Of a stretch of 64,000 nucleotides of DNA, positions 17,664-26,320 are shown one piece after another. Both the position numbers and the translations under genes were made by a program. Under the pieces are notes generated by a model. That model did not search any database. It had not been told where the DNA came from and saw nothing but the letters and a program-made list of their open reading frames with translations. Origin of the DNA: Pedobacter insulae (GTDB lineage: Bacteria > Bacteroidota > Bacteroidia > Sphingobacteriales > Sphingobacteriaceae); contig NZ_FOPP01000012.1 in assembly GCF_900113525.1 (NCBI RefSeq), forward strand, positions 1 to 64,000. The letters are read 5' to 3'. Position 1 is the stretch's first letter; the number at the start of each line of letters is the position of its first letter.

Positions 17664-18672
17664 GTGCTGCTAAAGTTTTTTGTACATCTGCTATAGTGGC
17701 CGTTGTACAGTCGCTCGGAATAAATAGTTTGTTAAATGCTGCTGCTGTTGCAAAGTTCAAGGTTGTTAACGGGTTAAGCTGTTGATAAAAACCATAAATT
17801 AAGCCTGCCATAAAGCAGTCTCCGCTACCCACTTTATCTAAAATATGCTCCGAGCAATATTCTTTCGAAACGAGGAGTTCATTATCCGTGTAAAGTGTCG
17901 TATAATATTTTATGCCCTGCTGGTAATCAAAACGGAAGGTATTTGCAACCCATTTACATTTAGGATATTGCTCACAAATTTCCGCTGAAGTAATTTTAGC
18001 TTGTTCGAGATAAATATTTTTATCTTCTGTTTCATTCGCAAATGCTGCTAAGCTAATGCCGAGCATCTTTTCTGCAGCCCAGATATTACCCATGATCAAA
18101 TCGCAATATTTGGCTAATTGAGGAATAACCTCTACTGGTTGCTTGCCATATTGCCATAGTTTTGCACGGTAATTTAAGTCGACAGACACGGTAATTCCTC
18201 TTTCACTTGCCGCTTTAACAGCTTCCAAGCAAACATCTGCTGCATCTTGGCTCAAGGCCGGGCATATGGCACTAAAGTGAAACCATTCCACATCTTCCAA
18301 CACCTTATCCCAATCGATCGTATTTGTTTTAAGGGCTGAAAAAGCAGAGTTTGCACGATCATAAATCACTCCAGCATTTTTCAAGTCTTTTCCTTTGGGT
18401 AAATAATATAAACCAATCCGATCGCCCCCGTGATAAATGGAAGCCGTATCGATCTTACAATTATTTAGGTAACCAATCAGTTGATCGGCCATAAAATTTA
18501 CTGGTAAGGCGGTGAAATAGGCAGATGGAATATTCCACAGAGCTAGCGCTGTTGCCACATTTAACTCGGCACCACCCACGTAAAAAGGTAATTTATTGGT
18601 CGCAAGCCATTCGCCATCTCCATCCGGACAAATACGCAATAAAAGTTCACCGAAACTTAAGACTTTACCCAT
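17656..18672 (-). CDS. kdgK: 2-keto-3-deoxygluconate kinase (PfkB family)
   Basis: The 338-residue ribokinase-family enzyme phosphorylates KDG to KDPG. It shows the N-terminal GELLLRICPDGD and PFYVGGAELNVATALAL patterns (about 7-46), and the C-terminal PfkB signature KVGSGDCFMAGLIYG (about 283-297) with the catalytic Asp. It joins the galacturonate (UxaABC) and unsaturated-uronate (KduI/SDR) branches, both of which end at KDG. It is one base from uxaC and overlaps eda. Confidence 0.92.
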   Translation of the reverse strand: MGKVLSFGELLLRICPDGDGEWLATNKLPFYVGGAELNVATALALWNIPSAYFTALPVNFMADQLIGYLNNCKIDTASIYHGGDRIGLYYLPKGKDLKNAGVIYDRANSAFSALKTNTIDWDKVLEDVEWFHFSAICPALSQDAADVCLEAVKAASERGITVSVDLNYRAKLWQYGKQPVEVIPQLAKYCDLIMGNIWAAEKMLGISLAAFANETEDKNIYLEQAKITSAEICEQYPKCKWVANTFRFDYQQGIKYYTTLYTDNELLVSKEYCSEHILDKVGSGDCFMAGLIYGFYQQLNPLTTLNFATAAAFNKLFIPSDCTTATIADVQKTLAAHD

Positions 18673-18673
18673 A

Positions 18674-20074
18674 CTAGAAATTAAAATAGGTTTTAGCGTT
18701 GTGATAACAAATGTCCTGGATTATTTTACCCAACCATTCTTTATCATTGGGAAGTTCTCCATTTTCTACGTCTGTACCAAATAAATCGCATAATATTCTT
18801 CTAAAATATTCGTGGCGCGGAAAGGAAAGGAAGCTTCTAGAATCGGTCAACATCCCAACGAACTGGCTTAACAAGCCCATATTTGATAAGGTGTTGAGCT
18901 GTTTGATCATCCCATCTTTTTGATCTAAAAACCACCATCCTGATCCCCATTGCACTTTACCTGCAACTGTTCCATCCTGGTAATTACCGATCATGGTGGC
19001 CATTAATTCATTGTCGGCCGGGTTTAAGTTATATAAAATGGTTTTTGTTAATTTATTTTCCAGATCAAGCTTATTTAAAAACTTGGCTAATTGTTTGCCT
19101 TGCGGGAAATCACCGATTGAATCAAATCCCGTATCTGGTCCTAGCGACGACAATAGGCGGGTGTTATTATTACGCAATGCGCCTAAATGAAACTGTTGTA
19201 CCCAACCTTTTTCATGGTTCCATAAAGCAAATTCAAAAAGCATGGCCGATTTGAACTTCAAATTTTCTGTTAAAGAAACTGTTTGGTTCTTTCTAATCTT
19301 TAAGAAGATTGCTTTTACTTCTTCTACTGTATAATCTTCTGCGTAAATCTGTTCTAAACCGTGATCGGAAACGGTAGCACCATGATCGGCAAAATAAGTA
19401 TGGCGGGATTTCAAAGCAGTTAAATAAGTATCATAATCTGCGATTGCTGAACCTGTTATATCGGCTAATTTATCGATATAGCCATTTAAGCTTTCCACAT
19501 CATCTGCATTCATTGCCTTATCTGGCCTGAACGCTGGCAAAACCCGCAATGGGATTCCACTATTTTTTATTTGTTCGTGGTGCGTTAGATTATCCAAAGG
19601 ATCATCGGTGGTACATAACGTTTTAACGTTCATTTTACGCAGCAGTCCCTGTACACTGTACACTGGTGTTTGCAACTTAGCATTACATTCATCATAGATC
19701 TTTTTCGCATTGGCGGAAGATAATACTTCGTGTATATCGAAATAGCGTTGTAATTCTAAATGTGTCCAATGATAAAGCGGATTTCTTAAAGTATAGGGAA
19801 CGGTCTCTGCCCATTTCTCAAATTTCTCCCAATCAGACGCTGCGCCGGTGATATAATACTCATCCACACCATTGGCACGCATCGCTCTCCATTTATAATG
19901 ATCGCCATACAGCCATACCTGGGTAATATTTTCAAAGTTTTTATCAGCAGCAATTTGGTCGGGCAATAAGTGATTATGATAATCAATTATCGGCATTTGC
20001 TTTGCAAATTCATGATACAGCGTTTTTGCCGTTTCCGTTTGCAATAAAAAGTTCTCGTCTAGAAATTGTTTCAC
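18674..20074 (-). CDS. uxaC: Uronate isomerase
   Basis: The 466-residue length matches UxaC, which isomerises D-galacturonate to D-tagaturonate and D-glucuronate to D-fructuronate. Signature elements are the N-terminal PIIDYHNHLLPDQIA (metal-binding HxH, about 29-43), WLYGDHYKWRAMRANGV (about 54-70), TTDDPLDN (about 154-161) and LSFPRHEYFRRILCDLFG (about 414-431). It belongs to the cytoplasmic uronate operon, with kdgK one base downstream. Confidence 0.95.
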   Translation of the reverse strand: MKQFLDENFLLQTETAKTLYHEFAKQMPIIDYHNHLLPDQIAADKNFENITQVWLYGDHYKWRAMRANGVDEYYITGAASDWEKFEKWAETVPYTLRNPLYHWTHLELQRYFDIHEVLSSANAKKIYDECNAKLQTPVYSVQGLLRKMNVKTLCTTDDPLDNLTHHEQIKNSGIPLRVLPAFRPDKAMNADDVESLNGYIDKLADITGSAIADYDTYLTALKSRHTYFADHGATVSDHGLEQIYAEDYTVEEVKAIFLKIRKNQTVSLTENLKFKSAMLFEFALWNHEKGWVQQFHLGALRNNNTRLLSSLGPDTGFDSIGDFPQGKQLAKFLNKLDLENKLTKTILYNLNPADNELMATMIGNYQDGTVAGKVQWGSGWWFLDQKDGMIKQLNTLSNMGLLSQFVGMLTDSRSFLSFPRHEYFRRILCDLFGTDVENGELPNDKEWLGKIIQDICYHNAKTYFNF

Positions 20075-20088
20075 TTGTTAATATTTTT

Positions 20089-20123
20089 AATTAGCTAATT
20101 GGCTAATTGGTGAATTAGCTAGT
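20089..20123. repeat. Short AT-rich inverted and tandem repeat in the uxaC-SDR spacer
   Basis: AGCTAATT (20093-20100) pairs with AATTAGCT (20113-20120), with GCTAATTG repeated in tandem between. It fills the 52-nt gap before uxaC within the operon and could form a weak RNA hairpin. I see no promoter here. Confidence 0.5.
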
Positions 20124-20126
20124 TAT

Positions 20127-20942
20127 TTAAACTCCACTAAAAATAGAGAAGCCTCCGTCTACGCAAATCATGGCCCCTGTTACAAATTGGGAAGCATCGC
20201 TCAACAGCCAAACTAAGGCTCCCTTTAATTCATCGGGATCTCCAAAACGCTTGAATGGTGTTTGTTTGATAACCGATTGCCCTCTTGGGGTAAATCCACC
20301 ATCAGGTGTTGTTAAAAGGTTACGATTTTGTTCTGTTAAGAAAAATCCTGGTGCCAGGGCATTCATCCTGATTTTATCTCCGTAGCGATTAGCCAATTCA
20401 ACGGCAAACCATTGCGTATAGCAATCTACTGCAGCTTTACCCATATTATATCCCAATACTTTGGTTACCGCCTTTTTCGAATTCATGGAGGAGATGTTCA
20501 CGATACTCCCTCTGCCTGTCTGCGCTATGGCTTCGCCGAATATCTGGGTAGGAATGAGTGTTCCCCACAAATTAAGGTCGAGCACTTTTTTCATACCATC
20601 CATTTTCATTGCAAAAATGCTTTCTTCTGGTTGTAGCACCCCATCTGGCATATTTCCGCCAGCAGCATTTACCAAACCATCTATTTTACCGAAAGCGTCG
20701 ATGATTTTTGCTCTGGCAGCGATGAGTTGCGCCTCGTCCATTGCATCGGCAACTAAAGCAATAGCTCTACCTCCATTTTTGTTTATAGTATCTGCTCGTT
20801 GGTTGGCGATTTCTGCATTTCTACCTAGGATACCAACGGCGCCTCCGGCTTCTACAATGGCATTTACAAATGAATTGCCCAAGATTCCCGTTCCACCGGT
20901 TACTACGATTACTTTACCTTCTAAAGAAAATGATTGTTCCAT
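20127..20942 (-). CDS. SDR oxidoreductase of the D-mannonate oxidoreductase type, possible KduD role
   Basis: The 271-residue short-chain dehydrogenase has the cofactor motif TGGTGILG (about 15-22), NAAGGN (about 91-96), the catalytic SSMNSKK...YNMGK set (Ser about 152, Tyr about 165, Lys about 169) and an end VDGGFSIFSGV. The NLWGTLIPTQIFG and APGFFLTEQNR stretches match my memory of SDR-type D-mannonate oxidoreductases (Bacillus UxuB/YjmF type) better than the 250-residue KduD. Yet it starts on the last base of kduI, where kduD is expected, so it may reduce 2,5-diketo-3-deoxygluconate to KDG. No uxuA is present in the window. Confidence 0.85.
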   Translation of the reverse strand: MEQSFSLEGKVIVVTGGTGILGNSFVNAIVEAGGAVGILGRNAEIANQRADTINKNGGRAIALVADAMDEAQLIAARAKIIDAFGKIDGLVNAAGGNMPDGVLQPEESIFAMKMDGMKKVLDLNLWGTLIPTQIFGEAIAQTGRGSIVNISSMNSKKAVTKVLGYNMGKAAVDCYTQWFAVELANRYGDKIRMNALAPGFFLTEQNRNLLTTPDGGFTPRGQSVIKQTPFKRFGDPDELKGALVWLLSDASQFVTGAMICVDGGFSIFSGV

Positions 20943-21772
20943 TATTTAAGTTCTTTTACGCCAAATGTATCCATATCGGCATAGTCTAAATTTTCACCTG
21001 CCATACCCCAGATGAAACTATAATTTTTGGTTCCACTGCCGGCATGGATACTCCATGTTGGCGATAAAACCGCTTCATGGTTGGCTACAAGGATATGTCT
21101 GGTTTCTTGTGGTTCTCCCATATAATGGAAAACGCGGTGTTCTTCATCTACATCGAAGTAGAAATAAACTTCCATTCTACGGTCGTGCGTGTGCGGCGGA
21201 ATCGTATTCCAAACGCTACCAGGTGAAAGAATTGTTAAGCCCATCACCAACTGGCAACTTTGAATTCCGTCTTTATGGATATAACGGGCAATTTTACGTT
21301 CATTCGCTGTTTCAACACTTCCTAATTGCGCTGAAAATGCATCGCTATTTTTTAAAAATGTAGTGGGATATGTTTGATGAGCGGGGGCCGACAAAGCATA
21401 GAAAACAGCTGGATGCTGCGCATCTTTGCTACTGAACTTTACGTCTTTTACCCCTTTTCCCAAATATAAACAATCGAGTTTGGCTAAATCGTAGCTTGCT
21501 CCATCGGCAATAATAGTACCTTCACCACCCACGTTAATCACCCCCATTTCTCTCCTTTCCAAAAAGAAATCGGCACGTAAAATATCGTAAGTATCTAAAG
21601 TGACTTCGGTGTTTGTAGGTGTAATTAGTCCAGTTACCATCCGATCATAGTGTGCATATACAAAATTCGCTTTGTTAGGCTCTTTAAGACCGTCCAATAA
21701 GAAACGATCTCTGATTTTATCAGTCTGATAGGATTTAAAGTCTTCTGAATGTACGTGTTGTATTATTTTCAT
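20942..21772 (-). CDS. kduI: 5-keto-4-deoxyuronate isomerase
   Basis: The 276-residue cupin-type isomerase converts 5-keto-4-deoxyuronate, formed from unsaturated galacturonate released by pectate lyase and GH105, to 2,5-diketo-3-deoxygluconate. The metal-site motif NTIPPHTHDRRMEVYFYFD (about 194-212) and the end IWGMAGENLDYADMD are diagnostic. The stop and the start of the next gene share one base. It lies 10 nt after uxaA. Confidence 0.96.
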   Translation of the reverse strand: MKIIQHVHSEDFKSYQTDKIRDRFLLDGLKEPNKANFVYAHYDRMVTGLITPTNTEVTLDTYDILRADFFLERREMGVINVGGEGTIIADGASYDLAKLDCLYLGKGVKDVKFSSKDAQHPAVFYALSAPAHQTYPTTFLKNSDAFSAQLGSVETANERKIARYIHKDGIQSCQLVMGLTILSPGSVWNTIPPHTHDRRMEVYFYFDVDEEHRVFHYMGEPQETRHILVANHEAVLSPTWSIHAGSGTKNYSFIWGMAGENLDYADMDTFGVKELK

Positions 21773-21782
21773 TGTTCATATA

Positions 21783-23426
21783 TTATAGTGACACTCCTCG
21801 TTTCCAAGGAATAAAATCATCTTGATTTAATAAAACTGATTTCGGAATTACTTCACCGCTAGCGGCTTTAATGCAATAGTCTAAAATATCTTCGCCCATT
21901 TCTTCAATGGTTTTTTCTCCTTCTATCACGGGTCCGGTGTTGATATCAATGATATCTCCCATTCGCTTCGTGAGGGCGTTGTTTGTGGCAACTTTAATAA
22001 CCGGACAAACAGGATTCCCTGTTGGTGTACCCAAACCTGTGGTAAATAAAATTAAAGTGGCGCCACTGGCTGCCTTACCTGTAGTGGCTTCTACATCATT
22101 GCCTGGGGTACAAACCAGATTTAAGCCGCTTTTCGTAGCTGGTTCTGTATAATCGAGCACATCTGTAATTGGTGAAGTACCTCCTTTTTTGGCAGCACCA
22201 TTGCTTTTAATGGCATCGGTAATTAAGCCATCTTTAATATTTCCTGGAGAGGGATTCATATGGAATCCTGAACCCGCATTTTCGGCTGCCTGGCTATAGG
22301 CACCCATTAAGGAAATGAATTTCTTAGCGGCAGCTTCGTCGATGGTCCTGTCAATTAAATTTTGTTCGGCTCCGCACAGTTCGGGAAATTCTGCCAATAA
22401 AACCGTTGCGCCTAAAGCCACTAATAAATCCGAGCAATAACCCACGGCCGGATTAGCGGAAATGCCACTAAAGCCATCGCTACCCCCGCATTTAACGCCT
22501 ACATTTAATTTGCTTAGCGGAGCAGGTTTACGTTCTATTTTATTAGCTTCAATTAAGCCTTCAAAAGTTTTCTTAATTGCTTCGGCAATTAAATTTTCCT
22601 CATTTTGTGACTGCTGTTGTTCAAAAATAAATAAAGGCTTATTGAAATCTGGATTTCTTTCTTTAATATCTCTCGTAAAATCTGCCACCTGTAAATTTTG
22701 GCAACCTAAACTTAATACTGTAACGCCGGCAACATTGGGATGATCGGCATAAGCAGCAAGAAGTTTGCTTAAAACCGCAGCGTCTTGTCTAATTCCACCA
22801 CAGCCTCCTTGATGATTTAAAAATTTAATCCCGTCAATATTTTTGAAGGTCCGTTTATTGCGAACCCCTTCAAACGTCATGGGTGCGACTAATGATCCAA
22901 TATCTACTCCATTTTCAAATGCTTCGACAAGGTGATGGGTATAGGCTTTATACTTTGCGGTTACTGCATAACCTAATTCATTGTGTAAAGCTTCACGAAT
23001 AACATCAAGATTGCGATTCTCACAAAAAACCGTCGGTACAAAAAGCCAATAATTAGCAGTACCTACTTTGCCGTCGCCCCGGTGGTATCCATTAAAAGTG
23101 CGGTCTTTGAACTTCGTCACATCCGGGGCTTCCCACTGGTATTGATAAGGACGGAAAGCATAGGGTGCAGCAGCATGCTTCAAGTTATCCGTGGTCATTA
23201 AGGAACCTGATTTAAGTGGGTATTGTACTTTTCCAACTAAAGTTCCATACATCAAAACATCCTCGCCGCTGGCCATATCGTTTGCATAAAACTTATGCTT
23301 TGCGTTTATATCATGCACTAAGGTATACGTTTTACCCTGATAGCTTACTGTTTCGCCAGCTTTTAAATCGCTCAACGCAACTAGCACATTATCACTCGGA
23401 TGAACCTTTAAAACTAACTGTTTCAT
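21783..23426 (-). CDS. uxaA: Altronate dehydratase
   Basis: The 547-residue, full-length UxaA has an N-terminal SAF-like domain (about 1-90, HPSDNVLVALSDLKAGETV) and a large C-terminal dehydratase domain with GYHRGDGKVGTANYW, NHQGGCGGIRQD and CGGSDGFSGISANPAVG. It dehydrates D-altronate to 2-keto-3-deoxygluconate using iron. It is 2 nt from uxaB. Somewhat longer than the 495-residue E. coli enzyme. Confidence 0.94.
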   Translation of the reverse strand: MKQLVLKVHPSDNVLVALSDLKAGETVSYQGKTYTLVHDINAKHKFYANDMASGEDVLMYGTLVGKVQYPLKSGSLMTTDNLKHAAAPYAFRPYQYQWEAPDVTKFKDRTFNGYHRGDGKVGTANYWLFVPTVFCENRNLDVIREALHNELGYAVTAKYKAYTHHLVEAFENGVDIGSLVAPMTFEGVRNKRTFKNIDGIKFLNHQGGCGGIRQDAAVLSKLLAAYADHPNVAGVTVLSLGCQNLQVADFTRDIKERNPDFNKPLFIFEQQQSQNEENLIAEAIKKTFEGLIEANKIERKPAPLSKLNVGVKCGGSDGFSGISANPAVGYCSDLLVALGATVLLAEFPELCGAEQNLIDRTIDEAAAKKFISLMGAYSQAAENAGSGFHMNPSPGNIKDGLITDAIKSNGAAKKGGTSPITDVLDYTEPATKSGLNLVCTPGNDVEATTGKAASGATLILFTTGLGTPTGNPVCPVIKVATNNALTKRMGDIIDINTGPVIEGEKTIEEMGEDILDYCIKAASGEVIPKSVLLNQDDFIPWKRGVSL

Positions 23427-23428
23427 TG

Positions 23429-24946
23429 CTACGCTGAATATATTTTTGTGGTTGAAAGGTTACTTAAAGCAGTTTCCATTCCGTTATTTAAAATTTCGTT
23501 ATACTTTTCGTTAACAGTTTCCATAAATCCAGGCAATGCTGCTAAGTCAAGTTTCCAGAAACCCGAATCGCTCAATACGTTTGTAACATAATTTTCTTTC
23601 TGCTGTTGATGGAAATAGGCTGCACTATCGTCGTTAATTAAATAGGTTTTTCCATTTAAGGAACCGTAATATTTCCCATCTTCTTTGTGATTTGCCTTCA
23701 TGAAAACCAGATAAGCTGCGAATCCCAGTGCAATATGAGCGGGAACTTTATTATAAATATCGTAGTAATTCGCTATTAAAGGCAAAATACGAATTTTCAT
23801 TTTCATGGTATATTGAAAAGTAATGCTATGCCACAGATGCTCAATAAAAGGATTTGCAAAGCGATCAATGACCGATTTCGAGAAGTCCGTAGTTTGTTTG
23901 GCATTAACCTCGTAAGGTATTGCCAAGCTAATCTCATTGCTCATTAATGTGCTGATATATTGCTTAACCTGTTCGTCTTTCATGGCATTTTTTACCGTAT
24001 CAATTCCAAGTAGAAAGGCAATTCCGGCGCTTAAGGTATGGGTTCCGTTTAACAAGCGTACTTTCAGCTCCCGGTAAATCTCTATATCTTCAGCGATGAT
24101 AACACCTGCGTCAACTGCTGCAAATTCGAGTACCTCTTTCACCTGCTCAGCACCCTCAATAGCCCAAAGCCTGTACGGCTCGGCCATCGCCAATAGCTCA
24201 TCCTTGTAACCTAAAGCTTGTTGAAGCTCCGCTACGGTATTTTCATCAGGTTTACCCGGCACAATCCGGTCTACCAACGAGTTGCAGAATTTATTTGCCG
24301 TAGTTAACCACGCTACAAAGCTGGATTCCAAGTTATTGAATTGAGCCAATTGCAGCACGATCGTTGCGAGTTTAGTACCGTTATCGGGAATTAATTCGGT
24401 GGCAATAATAACTAACCCACTGTCTTTCGATCCACCAAATGCTTTAAACCGCTGATAAAGTACGGCTAAAACTTTAGCGGGGAACGAGCTTGGCGGATTT
24501 TGATCGATTTTTTCGTTGACCAATGTTATACCTACTTCTGTGGTATTGGAAACAATAATTTTCAGGTCTTTGGAGCTGGCTACCGACAGAACCGATGCCC
24601 AGTCATTCTCTGCGGCAATAACCCTGCTGATTGCAGAAGAAATGATATTTTCTTCCACAAGCTGCCCACTCTCTACGCCTCTTATACATAAAGTATAAAG
24701 GCTATCCTGGCTATCAAACTCGGTCGTATCTCCCCTTGTCGACTTTACAACGGCTATTCTTCCATTAAATACGCCTTGCTGATTGGCTTTATGGATAAAA
24801 TAATCAGGAAGCCCGCGTAGTAAAACACCCGTTCCAAATTGAAGAACCTTTTCGGGAAGGTCAAAGGAGCTAGCCAAAGGTGTAACTATATGCTCCCTAT
24901 TAATAAATTGCAGATTTTCTTGAGATAAGATCATTTTTATATTCAA
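23429..24946 (-). CDS. uxaB: Tagaturonate reductase
   Basis: The 505-residue mannitol-dehydrogenase-fold enzyme reduces D-tagaturonate to D-altronate with NADH. Visible are the cofactor-binding start VLQFGTGVLLRGLPDYFI (about 34-51), SNTTEVGI (about 132-139) and the catalytic-region KVRLLNGTHTLSAGIAFLLG (about 296-315) with KxxxLNGxH. It is first in the uronate operon and is preceded by the shared pectin promoter (25011-25075). ATG at 24946 or 24934 are both possible. Confidence 0.93.
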   Translation of the reverse strand: MNIKMILSQENLQFINREHIVTPLASSFDLPEKVLQFGTGVLLRGLPDYFIHKANQQGVFNGRIAVVKSTRGDTTEFDSQDSLYTLCIRGVESGQLVEENIISSAISRVIAAENDWASVLSVASSKDLKIIVSNTTEVGITLVNEKIDQNPPSSFPAKVLAVLYQRFKAFGGSKDSGLVIIATELIPDNGTKLATIVLQLAQFNNLESSFVAWLTTANKFCNSLVDRIVPGKPDENTVAELQQALGYKDELLAMAEPYRLWAIEGAEQVKEVLEFAAVDAGVIIAEDIEIYRELKVRLLNGTHTLSAGIAFLLGIDTVKNAMKDEQVKQYISTLMSNEISLAIPYEVNAKQTTDFSKSVIDRFANPFIEHLWHSITFQYTMKMKIRILPLIANYYDIYNKVPAHIALGFAAYLVFMKANHKEDGKYYGSLNGKTYLINDDSAAYFHQQQKENYVTNVLSDSGFWKLDLAALPGFMETVNEKYNEILNNGMETALSNLSTTKIYSA

Positions 24947-25010
24947 CAGCTTTCCATTTACAGTTGCTAATGATAGGGTAGTATTATGCTATCAATGGCA
25001 TTGGCTAAAA

Positions 25011-25075
25011 CAATTCTACACATTTTTTACTAGGAAAAACCCTATTTAAACGCAAAAATTTGCGCAATCGTTCCC
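25011..25075 (-). promoter_or_regulatory. Promoter and operator of the uronate catabolic operon
   Basis: On the minus strand the motif GGGAACGATTGCGCAAATTT (25075-25056) is followed by the -7 element TAGAATTG (25018-25011), with 51 bp between the C.G centre of the motif and the TA. The same two blocks with the same spacing occur before GH28 and susC. No consensus -33 TTG is present, which fits a promoter that needs an activator. Transcription would start about 60 nt before uxaB. Confidence 0.72.
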
Positions 25076-25078
25076 AGT

Positions 25079-26116
25079 TCAGGGATTGTTTTTTTGCCAT
25101 TTAGGATATTCAGTGGCTAAAAGTTTGGCAGCAAAATTCCCGTACCACGCATAGCCATTTCTACGTTCGTAACTAATTTCAGCCACGTTACTTTTGATGG
25201 AGTTATCACGATCACCAAAAATAGGCTGATTAGTTTCGAAATCGTAAAACCTTGCCCAAATGACAGATGTATCATCTTTAATTAATCCCTTGTCTTTAAT
25301 GTCTGGCAATTTATCAAATCGATACCCAACAATCTTGGTCGAATTGAACCATGCGATGGCGCTGTTAATCGCATTTTTAATCTGTGGACTTGGGTTCTTG
25401 ATTCTCATGAGAAACCTTACAATAGCCACGGATTCGGCCGTACTTAACGAAGCCGGCTCAAAACTCCTTGCTTTCGCTGGTTTAAGGGTATTTTGGTCAT
25501 ATTGTGCAGCCCAAATACTCAGCCTGCCACTTTGTACAATCTGCGTTTTTAAAATGCAATCCAGGCCTCTTTGATAAGCATTTTCAGCTCTTGCATGGTA
25601 TGACTGATCTACCACCTCAAAATCTTTTGTTTGATTGGCGATATTGAACATGATATTGAGTACGTTTACCATCGCATTATCATTGTACGTAATTTCTGCG
25701 CGATAGCTACTTTTGTCGGGATAATATTGAGGCCAGCCCCCATTTTCATATTGAGCCTTTAGCAGGTAATCGATCCCTTTCTGAGCGGCTAATAAATAGT
25801 TCTTATTATTGGTGGTTTTATACGCTTGTACCAGGGCGGTAATTTCTCTGGAGGTTGCGGCATTATCAATTGTGGCATGCATGTAGGTTGTGCTCTTTAT
25901 CTTTGCCATTAATGCCTCATCAATTGGCGTTTCATATTTCACTACATAGCCACCTGTTAGCTGCTTTGGCCATGCGCCGTTACTTAATTGATAAATTAAC
26001 ATTTTTTCGGCAATTGAATCGGTTTTCACTATGCCATGGTTTGCAGTTTGCGCCGTTGCACAAGAACAAAAACTAATAGAAATTATGGTGTAGAGTAAGG
26101 TGATATTATTTTTCAT
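25079..26116 (-). CDS. pelA: Pectate lyase, PL10 family (PelA type)
   Basis: The 345-residue product has a signal peptide with a Cys at about residue 19 (SFCSCATAQ), so export to periplasm or surface is likely. PL10 features are NGAWPKQLTG (about 47-56), TIDNAATSREI (about 82-92), YENGGWPQYYPDKSSYR (about 117-133) and WAAQYDQNTLKPAKARSFEPASLS (split by the family's catalytic/Ca region, about 209-232). It cleaves polygalacturonate by beta-elimination, giving unsaturated products for GH105 and KduI. An extragenic palindromic element separates it from GH105 upstream. Confidence 0.9.
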   Translation of the reverse strand: MKNNITLLYTIISISFCSCATAQTANHGIVKTDSIAEKMLIYQLSNGAWPKQLTGGYVVKYETPIDEALMAKIKSTTYMHATIDNAATSREITALVQAYKTTNNKNYLLAAQKGIDYLLKAQYENGGWPQYYPDKSSYRAEITYNDNAMVNVLNIMFNIANQTKDFEVVDQSYHARAENAYQRGLDCILKTQIVQSGRLSIWAAQYDQNTLKPAKARSFEPASLSTAESVAIVRFLMRIKNPSPQIKNAINSAIAWFNSTKIVGYRFDKLPDIKDKGLIKDDTSVIWARFYDFETNQPIFGDRDNSIKSNVAEISYERRNGYAWYGNFAAKLLATEYPKWQKNNP

Positions 26117-26147
26117 TTTTATCGTTTTGTGTTATAAACTCTGCCGG

Positions 26148-26297
26148 CGTCATTGCGAGGAGCGTAGCGACGAAGCAATCTTAAGCCGTGAATTAGATTG
26201 CTTCGCTGCGCTCGCAATGACGGGGTTTCCTGCAATGACGGGGTTTTCTACAATGACTAAGGTTCCTCGCATTGACTAAGGTTCCTGCAATGACGCC
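26148..26297. repeat. Extragenic palindromic (REP-like) element with degenerate tandem tail
   Basis: CGTCATTGCGAGGAGCGTAG (26148-26167) and CTGCGCTCGCAATGACG (26206-26222) are the ends of a roughly 75-bp imperfect palindrome with GAAGCAATCT/AGATTGCTTC inner arms. From 26221 to 26297 short degenerate units of the form GGTTCCTGCAATGAC follow. A related copy is at 31706-31846. It lies between GH105 and pelA within one presumed transcript. Confidence 0.85.
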
Positions 26298-26320
26298 TAA
26301 TAGAAAACTTTTGTTATGAA

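Noticed and set aside
20461..20949. Plus-strand open frame of 162 codons
   Set aside because: Shadow of the SDR gene, whose catalytic motifs are intact on the minus strand.
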